Shown in pieces: positions 31,807 through 39,822 of a stretch of 64,000 nt of DNA; the stretch's first letter is position 1, and every line of letters starts with the position of its first letter. The stretch covers positions 1,984,001 through 2,048,000 of the forward strand of contig NC_018215.1 of the NCBI RefSeq assembly GCF_000219625.1, in the 5' to 3' direction. Made by a program: the position numbers and the translations under genes. Source of the DNA: Zymoseptoria tritici IPO323 (lineage: Eukaryota > Ascomycota > Dothideomycetes > Mycosphaerellales > Mycosphaerellaceae). Under the pieces are notes generated by a model. That model ran no database searches. It saw only the letters and a program-made list of their open reading frames with translations, and was not told the DNA's origin.

Positions 31807-33120
31807 GCTACTAATAGGCAGATCGCCGCTAGACCTCGCGCTAAGACTACGACAGCAACATAACTACTGTTAAGGCCTATTTTCTTAAGCATCGAGGACG
31901 CACAGAGTATACACGCCTATAGTATACGGAAGTTTAAAGATACTTTTACCGGAGTCTAGTCGAGATATCGCCGTCGCCGTTAAATCCCTGCCTAAGTTTC
32001 GTAGTTATGTAACTCTCGGCGCTAACCTTAGCGATAAAGTATAAGGATTTTTCTAACTTTAGGACTAAACCTGCTTCCTTTCTTAAATATCCGATTCTAA
32101 GACCTGCCGATATTAGCTATAGAAGACTTCTACCGAAACTACATATATAGAACCGAGTCTGGATTCGAGCTTATAGAGAACGAATTTAGCCGCCCTACTT
32201 TAATAAGGATTAATTTAGACTAGTTACCTCTACTGTCTAATACAGCCGACTTCCTAACTACCGCCGCCGGCCGAGTCCTTCGTTAAAGAATCGAAAAAAG
32301 ACGTCCACTCCTTCCGGAAGACCTTAGAGGCGTCGATCTTAGCGTTCTAAGCAAGAGCACTTTAGAGTCGGTCTACCGAGACTACTTTACTACTACCGAG
32401 AAACTCTAAGACTGCAAGGAGATAAACGACATGCTTAAGGCTTTCGACACTTAGACTATTAAGAAATATAGCATCCTTAGGCTATACATTTATCCTAAGA
32501 CCCTCTGTTGCGTTACTAACTAGGAACGAGTTAACTAGGCGTCCGCATACGACGACGTTATAGATACTGACATCTTCTCTACCTTCTTAAAGGCTCCTAA
32601 GACTCGAAGTAGCGAAGACAACGAACATACGGCTAAGACCTAGATTGCTATCGTTAAAAGTCCACAAGTAAACTAGGTTAATAACCCGTACTAGAAGGAT
32701 TTTCTATAGTACCTCTAGGCCTTTATAATCGTCGGTAGACCTACAGCTTATAGGAAATACCTGTTTATCTACGACTGCGATTCTAGCCTATTGCTAGAGC
32801 GACACTAAACTATTAAGCTTAAGGACCTTTACGGATCGATCGTTAAATAGTACAAGCTAATTGTTAAGCGCTAGCATATTAAGAAGGTCTTTATAGGGAA
32901 CATTTACGACGACTTTATCTTAGATACTATAGAATACAAGTAGTATTTAGACACTTCTATTAAAGTCGACGAGAACTACTACATCGGCTATACTATAAGA
33001 TAGGTTTACAAGATAAGCTAGATTAAAGACAAGCCTTTTAAAGAAGAAGACCTAAAGGAACCGCGCTAGGAATTATTTGTTAAGATAGAATACCTTAGTA
33101 AGAACTATACTTAATTATAA
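31807..33120 (+). pseudogene. Extra unrecognised coding region downstream of RNase H in the Copia element
   Basis: After the gag-pol TAA the same reading frame stays coding-like for about 1.3 kb. From about 32080 to 33117 all stops are TAG or TAA, with no TGA, exactly the pattern of gag-pol, which argues that this was real protein before RIP. It would have encoded at least 340 residues, with many aromatic and charged residues. I see no signal peptide, long membrane segment or known enzyme motif, and I do not recognise the family. A denser cluster of stops at about 31960-32030 may mark a Gln/Trp-rich linker or the true start after it. Copia elements normally end soon after RNase H. It is bracketed by the two identical polypurine tracts. 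Confidence 0.6.
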
Positions 33121-33172
33121 CGCTAGTACTCTTCCCTTACTAAGGGTTTAACGAGGCCAGCATAGAACAGCT

Positions 33173-33184
33173 AACGAGGGGGAG
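33173..33184 (+). other. Polypurine tract at the right LTR
   Basis: AACGAGGGGGAG directly abuts the right LTR, the normal site for plus-strand priming in reverse transcription. Confidence 0.8.
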
Positions 33185-33304
33185 TGTTAAAATACGGTGG
33201 CTAGCAATAGCTAGCTAGCTCCAAATAGTGTATATTAGGGTATCTTACTCTCTGTTGGTAGTTAGTTCCTTTAATCAATCACTTGACAAGACATCCTTTT
33301 AACA
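33185..33304 (+). repeat. Right LTR (120 bp)
   Basis: Starts TGTTAAAATACGG and ends CCTTTTAACA. Same length as the left LTR with no indels; see the left LTR for the eight transitions. Confidence 0.93.
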
Positions 33305-33309
33305 CTGTG
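33305..33309. repeat. Target-site duplication CTGTG, right copy
   Basis: Matches 26388-26392 exactly. Confidence 0.9.
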
Positions 33310-33804
33310 ATCTGGATCATATCGATGCCGGCGCTCTCTCCAGCGGCCACGGTGTCCCGATGTGCATCTCGGATCCTCAATGCGGAGCTCCAGCTCTACA
33401 GCCACCGGGCGCCCCGCATACCCTTTCACTCATCACTCCGCCCCTCTCCAACAAATGACGGGAATGCTCTCATCGTCGGCATGGAGCCAGGTGGTCTCCT
33501 GGAGTGACGAGCATGTCACAATGTTGAGAAGAACAAGATGCTTGGGGTCTCACTTTCGTTGGCCGCCGCGTACCCGCCTCTCAGTTATCAGTCACGGCAC
33601 TCTGATGCGGAGCTCTAGCAGCTCCGCACCTCGTTCTCCTCTTACCCGAGGGCGGCATTGCTGCTGGGTCTCATTCTCCGTCAGTATCATGGATGTGCTC
33701 TGCTGACGCGGTCGTATCAAGGGAAACATCTACATCCTTTCGTATTCTCAAGTCACATTTCGCTTCCCTCCACCAATCTCTGATCACCTTTTCTGCGCAT
33801 CAAT
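33310..33804 (+). promoter_or_regulatory. Upstream region of the monooxygenase gene
   Basis: Host sequence right of the retrotransposon. It contains a perfect 9-bp inverted repeat, TGCGGAGCT at 33606-33614 and AGCTCCGCA at 33620-33628, about 180 bp before the ATG. The arms place CGG and CCG triplets 13 bases apart, a form that fungal Zn2Cys6 regulators can bind. TGCGGAGCTC also occurs alone near 33381. No TATA box is obvious. Confidence 0.45.
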
Positions 33805-35891
33805 ATGTCTCAAGAATCCTTCGACGCAGTTATTGTAGGCGCTGGGTTCGGCGGCATCTACCAACTGAAACGCCTCCGCGATGACTTGAAATTGAAATGC
33901 CTGGTAATTGACCAAGCCGGTGGACCAGGCGGAACATGGTTCTGGAATCTCTATCCTGGCGCGATGAGTGACACCGAGAGCTATGTCTATCGCTTCTCCT
34001 GGGACAAGGAGGACCTTCAGGAGTATCCTTGGCCAGAGCACTACGTCAAGCAGCCGGAAGTACTTGCGTATCTGAACCACACTGTCGACAAACATGACCT
34101 GCGGAAGGACATGCGTTTCAACACGGCCATGAAAGGTGCAAAGTGGAATGACTCCACCGGAAGATGGGAGATTGAAACGCAAGAGGGTGATTATGGCGGA
34201 GAGAAGACGATCAGTGCAAGGTACTTGATCACCAGTCTGGGTCTACTTTCCAAGCAGAACTATCCGGACATTCCGGGTATTCACGACTTCAGAGGCGATG
34301 TTAGTTTGTTCAAAATGAGTGGTAGTCAATGTGGCCGCTAACAAAATCAGCTCCATCATACTGCAAAGTATCCGAAGGACTTTCCGCTTGAAGGCAAGAA
34401 AGTAGCAGTGATCGGTTCAGGCTCCACCGGCGTGCAGGTGCGTCGAGAAACGTCGCTGCTCAGAGTTGGCCGAAAACTAAGGGAGTCCGAACAGGTCATC
34501 ACAGAGATCGCCAGGAAGGTCAAAAGCTTGACTTGCTTCCAACGCCACCCACAGTACAGTGTTCCGTCAGGAGATGCGAAGGTGACGCCAGAATACCGCA
34601 AGTGGGTCAACGATAACTACGACGACATCTGGAAGCAAGTCCACAACTCCGTCACTGCATTTGGTTTCGAGGAGAGTGGGTGTTACTCGGGCTTTCAACA
34701 AATAGACCATTCTCGTTAACCATCTCTCGCAGGTAAGATCTCATACCACGACGTAAGCCCCGAGGAGCGCGAACGCACCTTTCAAGAGAATTGGGACAAA
34801 GGCAACGGGTTCCGCTTCATGTTCGGCACTTTCAACGACATCACATTCGACGCAGAAGCGAACGAAGGCGCCTGTGCATTCATCCGCAAGAAGATTGACG
34901 AGACCGTCAAGGATCCAGAGAAGGCGAGGAAGCTTAAGCCAAGGGACGTCTACGCTCGACGCCCACTTTGTGATGGCAATGCTTCTAACGGTGAGAAGTA
35001 CTTCGAGCAATTCAATCGGGATCATGTCGATATTGTGGATCTGAAGGAGACACCGATAGAGCGGATCGAGGCCAATGGGATTCGGACTTCGGATGGCAAG
35101 TTCTATGAGCTTGATGTTCTGATCTTGGTGAGTTTGTCGCTTGCTCTGGCTGATGGCTCAATTATTGAAGTCATGCGACATTCTGCTGACTCTCCACCTC
35201 TCACTATCAGGCGACCGGATTCGACGCTGTTGAGGGTAAGCGAGATCAAGTTCCCTGTAATATGAGCTCTGACCTCTCCCAGGCAACTATTCGCGCATGG
35301 CAATCCACGGCCGAGATAATGTCTCTTTGAAGGAGATGTGGGACGAGACTGGCCCGACAAGCGTGCTGGGTGTTTGCATCCCTGAGTTTCCAAGTGAGTC
35401 TGCATCTGCCCAGCCCTTCTAAAAATGAGATTGACCTCGACTTCCAGACTTGTTCATGATCAACGGACCAAAAGGGCCATTCACCAACCAGCCTCCAGGT
35501 GAGTGTCCCTTTCAAATTCGCACGAAAGTTGCATGTTGACAACAATCTCCCAGCCATTGAAGCCGAAGTCGACTTCGCCACGGATACAATCGCACGGTCC
35601 GAGAAAGGATCCACCAAAGTCGTCGAAGCGACCAAAGAAGGCGAGAAGTGGTGGGCGGACTTGTGCGAAGGTCTGGCGGCCAACAGTCTGTTCTGGAAGG
35701 CAACGGAGAATTGGATTTTCGGAGCCAATATTCCAGGTATGCATCATTCGACGTGTTCTGCCGATGTCAAACTGACTCCAGTAGGGAAGAAGCGTACTCT
35801 GAGATTCTACTTCGGAGGCATGGGAGGATACAATGCGGAGCTGCAGAAGTGCAAAGACCAGGGATATCCAGCTTTCAAGCCGTTCGTGTAG
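33805..35891 (+). CDS. Flavin-dependent Baeyer-Villiger-type monooxygenase (544 aa, nine exons)
   Basis: An FAD/NADPH enzyme that inserts oxygen beside a ketone. Exons: 33805-34299, 34351-34437, 34495-34675, 34733-35127, 35211-35235, 35283-35393, 35448-35498, 35554-35736 and 35785-35891; introns are 47-83 bp and total coding length is in frame. The first Rossmann motif GAGFGGIY is at residues 12-19 and the second, GSGSTG, near 187. The Baeyer-Villiger fingerprint FxGxxxHxxxW reads FRGDLHHTAKY, so Trp is replaced by Tyr; an intron splits it after FRGD. ATGFDAVEGNY and NGPKGPFTNQPP near the C-terminus match cyclohexanone-monooxygenase relatives. The substrate is unknown. Divergent partner: the SDR beyond the retrotransposon, which might supply or use the ketone. 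Confidence 0.87.
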
Positions 35892-36419
35892 GAGGAGTTC
35901 GGTTGTGCAGCCTAACGTCATACGACGACAAGATAGGGAGTACAGTACCGCTACATCCGGGTCCTCGAATCGCTAGCGCCTTCCAAAATGCCCACAAATC
36001 ATCGAACGAATGCTGTTGTGATATGTATCCATTCCCACCACTTTGCAATCCCACGTGTATTTGCAGTCAAATCTCCGTCGACTTCACTCTTCCTCGCACC
36101 ATCTGCTTCGCTCTGTCTTACACTTCTTTCATCAACGCTGTTGGAAAGCCGAAGACACATCCATTCGGGAGTACTCTCAACTGATGCGATGTGCTGAATA
36201 CGTTCGTCGCGCCTTCAATGTCATTCAGCATCATGGCTCGCCACGCTCAGTCGTGACGTCGTCCTTTCGCGTGCCTCGCGTGCCGTTCAGACGAACATCC
36301 TCCTCGTGGTTGGCCCAGTGTTTGCAAGCAGCGAGAGACAAATGTTAGTGATCCTCCATCATAGTGCGATGCTTCCACAATGATCCTATCTGATCTCTGA
36401 ACCTGAAGTACTACCGAAG
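35892..36419. other. Intergenic stretch, no gene seen
   Basis: About 530 bp between two plus-strand genes. Short frames (up to 101 codons) lack protein-like composition. It presumably contains the promoter of the Gfd2-like gene. Confidence 0.35.
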
Positions 36420-37666
36420 ATGGCCCCTGAGGACACAGCAGCGGGCTCCGCTCTTTTGGAACTCAAGACTTTGCGAAACATGCTCCGACTCAGCGCCTCG
36501 GGAAGCGTCAAGGAGGAGCTCAGGGATGTCGTGTTCGTATGCATCGACTGCGAAGCCTTTGAGTTCGACCAGGCCAAGACCACAGAAGTCGGGATATCGA
36601 TCCTGGACACGAGATCAATCGTAGATGTGAGCCACTCTATCATGAACACCCGCAACGACATACACTCATCTGACATAGATTCCACCGGGGTCCGATGCAT
36701 CGGCGTGGTTCTCCTCCATCCAATCAGAGCATTTCCGCATCAGAGAGTACGGCCATCTCGTCAACAAGAAATTCGTCAAGGGCTGCCCGGATCTCTTCTC
36801 CTTCGGCACCAGCACTTGGGTGCAGAAAGCCGATGCGAGCGCCACTGTGCTCCGAGTGTTCCAGTATCCAGCGTCGGCCGGCAGGATCGTTCCGAACGCC
36901 ACGGAGACGCCACGAAATATCGTCCTCGTTGGGCATGGTCTGAAGAATGAAGTTCCGTATCTTCAGAATCTTGGCTTCTCCCTACCGTCCGCTCCAAATG
37001 TTGTGAGTAGATTCGATACGGCGAGACTGGGAGGGAAGAAGAGCGGTATTGGACTCGGTCGGCTGTGTAAGGCGGTTGGGCTTGATTCTCAATCTCTTCA
37101 CAATGCTGGTAATGATGCTGCGTACACCTTGAGAGCTATGTTGATCGCAGTAAGCACAGAATCGAGTCGCGATTTATCTAACAAGAACTGACCACTCTGT
37201 TGACAGGCCGTCATTGATAGCTCTACGGCTGGTGGATTTCCAGCATTTCTGAGGCAGGCAATGGCGCCTGAGATCGCAGAACGGGAGTTGCGAGCACGGC
37301 AGAGGAGGGAGGCAGGACCACCACGAGGGCAGGGACGACGTGGCAGGCATGGTCCGTCCTCACACAGGCAAGATCAAAGAAGCACCGTTCTTCCCGACCC
37401 GGCTCACATCCTGCCTCCTCAAAGCAACCTCAGCAGGAAGAGCGATGAGTAGTCGAGAAGGCACCCTAGCCTTGTCCAGCTGTATCAGTATCTCGACCCT
37501 CAGCTGTATCAGTATCTCGACCCTGTCTCGCTCTGCTACCTACCTCGACACATTCATCCAACATTCCACCACCGACATCGCTTACTTCAAGATACCGCTA
37601 CGCATTCCCACCATCACTCCAATCGATAGAGCAATCGTCGAGTCACTATCGCTACACACAACCTAG
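36420..37666 (+). CDS. Gfd2/YDR514C-like RNase H-fold protein; C-terminal end uncertain
   Basis: The protein matches the fungal Gfd2/YDR514C family, predicted to have a DEDD exonuclease-like RNase H fold. Exons: 36420-36626, 36679-37149 and one starting at 37208. The acidic first motif VFVCIDCEAFEFD lies near residues 40-52, with TEVGISILDTR following. IPPGSDASAWF...EHFRIREYGHLVNKKFVKGCPDLFSFG is the central block, NIVLVGHGLKNEVPYL the second acidic-type region, and HNAGNDAAYTLRAML the HxAxxD end. These would be the catalytic DEDD residues. Past 37208 the spliced frame runs to 37666 but becomes low in complexity and crosses a 24-bp duplication; another frame is open to 37452. The true C-terminus is unresolved. 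Nucleolytic activity is inference from fold. Confidence 0.7.
37477..37524. repeat. Perfect 24-bp tandem duplication (two copies)
   Basis: The 24 bases at 37477-37500 (starting cagctgtatcag, ending tcgaccct) are repeated exactly at 37501-37524. 24 bp is a multiple of three, so it would keep frame in the tail of the Gfd2-like gene, if that part is translated. Perfect identity suggests a recent event. Confidence 0.9.
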
Positions 37667-37680
37667 CTGGTTCACAATTT

Positions 37681-38068
37681 ATGGATTACGACGGGAAAAC
37701 CGCATTTGTTTTCTTGTAAGTCACCAGCGGCGAAGATGCTCGCCAGCACTATCGCTGATACCAGCCATTTCAGGTTCATGATCATCGTTCCACTCTTCGG
37801 TATACTCGTCTGCTGCAGTCTTCTTCGTGGACTCGGACCATCTCCCACGGCAGAACGCCAGGCACGGAGGGCTGGAGGTGCTATCACTGCTATCGAGTTA
37901 AATTCCATCGAGACTACCACCGACGGAACGACCTCCAACGCCAACGAGACAACCACCAACGAGACATCCACCGACGATACGGCCACCAACGATACAGCCA
38001 CCGACGATACAACCACAGACAGGACAATCCAGTCATCGGAAATAAGTTCGCGACACTCGTGCGACTAG
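37681..38068 (+). CDS. Small single-pass membrane protein with Thr/Asp repeat tail (109 aa)
   Basis: I do not recognise this protein. Exons: 37681-37715 and 37774-38068, with a 58-bp intron; the join gives AFVFLFMIIVPLFG. Residues about 8-29 are one hydrophobic helix. After a short basic stretch (ERQARRAGG) the last 60 residues are almost only Thr, Asn, Asp, Glu and Ser in a loose TDDTATN/TNETSTD repeat with N-x-T sequons, which would suit a glycosylated outer segment. The start is the first ATG and comes 15 bp after the possible end of the gene before it. The next frame starts 15 bp after its stop, so the models here may be incomplete. Confidence 0.45.
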
Positions 38069-38083
38069 ACCCAGAATCAGGCC

Positions 38084-38689
38084 ATGGTCTTCAAAGTCCT
38101 CAGAAACGCAGCCGCCAGTACGCTTCACGCCTTCCAACGCAGCGTCGAGTGCTGCTGCAACGGTCTCGGTGTGATCATCTTCTGGCCAATCCACCAAATC
38201 TTCAAGCTCGTTTCCTGGCTTTTCGGTCTCTGTGGCGGCTGCTGTGACGACTCCGCGATCGTACATCAGAGCGCCGTACCGTTTGCCCGCCGACTCTCGT
38301 ACTCGGTCCACAACGCCTACACCGAGAGGCGCAAGTCTGTCGCTGCTTTCAAACCACGAAGGTTCTCGACCCTGCCGCAGTATACGAGCAGACGTAGGAA
38401 GAGCAGCGCGGTTCCACCGCACGTTCAGCCCACGGAGTTGGACGTCATACGACAAGCTCGCATTGCCAACTTCGGCGGACAACGACGCCCTGACGCCGAG
38501 GAGGGCGAGCAGGCTCCGGAGACAAGTCGACAGGCCACGGAGAGAAGCGAGCAAGTTGTAGAGACGAGCGAGCAGCGACGAATTGAGCGTGAGACCTCGA
38601 ATCCACCATCGTCGGATAGCAAGAGCGGTAAAGCGACCACCATTCCAGAGGTGACCGTCACTCCTCCGGACACGCCTCCAGTGTCTTGA
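38084..38689 (+). CDS. Small unrecognised membrane-associated protein, Cys-rich N-terminus (201 aa)
   Basis: No family recognised. The frame has no intron. Residues about 20-55 are hydrophobic with two cysteine clusters (ECCCNGLG and GLCGGCCDD) around a membrane-like segment IIFWPIHQIFKLVSWLFG. Such clusters next to a membrane segment could be palmitoylated. Residues 65-105 are Arg/Ser-rich, and the C-terminal 80 residues are charged and probably disordered, ending PEVTVTPPDTPPVS. It starts 15 bp after the stop of the 109-aa gene, unusually close for a fungus; a shared transcript or a mis-split gene is possible. I tested one in-frame splice join to the upstream exon and did not find one. Confidence 0.45.
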   Translation: MVFKVLRNAAASTLHAFQRSVECCCNGLGVIIFWPIHQIFKLVSWLFGLCGGCCDDSAIVHQSAVPFARRLSYSVHNAYTERRKSVAAFKPRRFSTLPQYTSRRRKSSAVPPHVQPTELDVIRQARIANFGGQRRPDAEEGEQAPETSRQATERSEQVVETSEQRRIERETSNPPSSDSKSGKATTIPEVTVTPPDTPPVS

Positions 38690-38809
38690 TCATCGGCGAA
38701 TCCCAATAGCCTCACATTCTCTGTCCACTGGTCGGTCGTTCACAGCCAACCACAGTTCTCAGCCGCTTGACGAACACGATCAGCAGCCGAACCGGTACCA
38801 TCGATCAAC

Positions 38810-39445
38810 ATGTTTGTCCTCACATTTGTGTTCTGGAGATTTATGTTCTGGACCTTCATCTTCATAATCGCCTTCAAGTACAACCAAGACACACAAGGAG
38901 CACCTCCGAACTCGATTCCGTATGGTCCCTGGCTCCTACCAGAACGTGTGCGACCACTCTTGCGCAATTTGGTGGAACTCGGCCGACTTGTCGGAGCTGT
39001 TCTGGCTATAGTCCTCGACTTCTACCGGACTGGTTTCCACGATCTGTTGCGTTGGGTCGGCGCCACGAAACCTGTGGGTACGCTTGCACGGGGGTGGTGG
39101 TACTGTTTCTTGGTGTTGAAGATGTACCTCTTGCCCAGCGACAAAAATGATCCCGCAGATGATGCAGCAGCAGGCGACTCCACTCAGTTCGGCGTCGACG
39201 TTTTCCAGCTTCCAACGGACATTGTTCGACAGCAAAGATCAGCAACGTCTCGGTTCGAAGAACTTCGGCAGTCCATGGCGAACTTGAAAACAGCAAGCGA
39301 ACGTCTGACGGAAGAGACTGCCTGGTTGGATGGACGTGTACGAGCCGTTGTTACCTGCACGAATATATTGGGAGCTGGCATAGATCACCTCATGAAGGAA
39401 GTTGATTGGATTGTGGATGAAAGGAGTGTACGGCGCATTTCCTAG
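38810..39445 (+). CDS. Small unrecognised membrane protein with C-terminal coiled coil (211 aa)
   Basis: No family recognised. Residues 2-22 are a strongly hydrophobic, Phe-rich helix (FVLTFVFWRFMFWTFIFI). A second hydrophobic stretch is at about 58-70 (LVGAVLAIVLDF) and a third at about 92-107 (WWYCFLVLKMYLL). Residues 140-175 are charged with heptad-like spacing (RFEELRQSMANLKTASERL). It is the third in a row of small plus-strand membrane-type genes, 120 bp after the second. The three do not share sequence with one another that I can see, but share the layout of an N-terminal membrane segment and a polar tail. Confidence 0.45.
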   Translation: MFVLTFVFWRFMFWTFIFIIAFKYNQDTQGAPPNSIPYGPWLLPERVRPLLRNLVELGRLVGAVLAIVLDFYRTGFHDLLRWVGATKPVGTLARGWWYCFLVLKMYLLPSDKNDPADDAAAGDSTQFGVDVFQLPTDIVRQQRSATSRFEELRQSMANLKTASERLTEETAWLDGRVRAVVTCTNILGAGIDHLMKEVDWIVDERSVRRIS

Positions 39446-39822
39446 CGTTCAGAGAAGTTCGAAATGAGAACACAGTCGTTGTAATTGTCAGACAGCACAT
39501 TCACGCCATGAAGATCCTGCATGCAACCGATCTGTGCCTCTCAAGCGTGTGATTGTGACTCCGAACATGACTTGAACCGGTAGATGAAGCAACAGCCATC
39601 CGTACGCGAGTGTGCATCGAGTTTCGATCTACCCACTACTGTACATGTCCTGCTTCCATCGCGCCGCAGTCCTCCAGAGCAACTCGCTCTTGGCCTGCTC
39701 CCTTCTCTGCGTCACACACAAAATACCTTTGCACTCCGTAATTGTTTCCAGCCTGTCGATGCCACCGGTGTCAGTTTTCCCGGCCACATCAACACAATCC
39801 CGTTCTCCTCTCCTCGATTTCC
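39446..39822. other. Intergenic stretch between convergent genes
   Basis: About 380 bp; presumably 3' untranslated sequence of the membrane protein gene and of the PHD gene. Nothing else seen. Confidence 0.3.

Larger units (their letters stand above)
26393..33304 (+). mobile_element. Full-length Copia (Ty1-type) LTR retrotransposon, RIP-mutated, with extra 3' domain
   Basis: The 6,912-bp element is bounded by 120-bp LTRs starting TGTT and ending AACA and by a 5-bp target duplication. Internal order on the plus strand is gag, protease, integrase, reverse transcriptase, RNase H. Integrase before reverse transcriptase defines Copia. After RNase H comes a further 1.3 kb of coding-like sequence. 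The whole interior reads in one frame with no indels that I could detect, broken only by TAG and TAA. Glutamine and tryptophan positions are the ones lost, and His-to-Tyr and Asp-to-Asn changes hit motif residues. This is the result of C-to-T change at CpA on both strands (RIP). CpG dinucleotides remain common. The element is dead: reverse transcriptase and integrase active-site residues are changed. Confidence 0.93.

Noticed and set aside
27388..33120. Alternative genetic code or stop-codon readthrough in the retrotransposon (TAG/TAA as Gln or Trp)
   Set aside because: TAG stands at both Gln and Trp positions, motif His and Asp residues are changed too, and the LTRs differ by the same kind of mutation. 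RIP explains all of this; neighbouring genes use the normal code.
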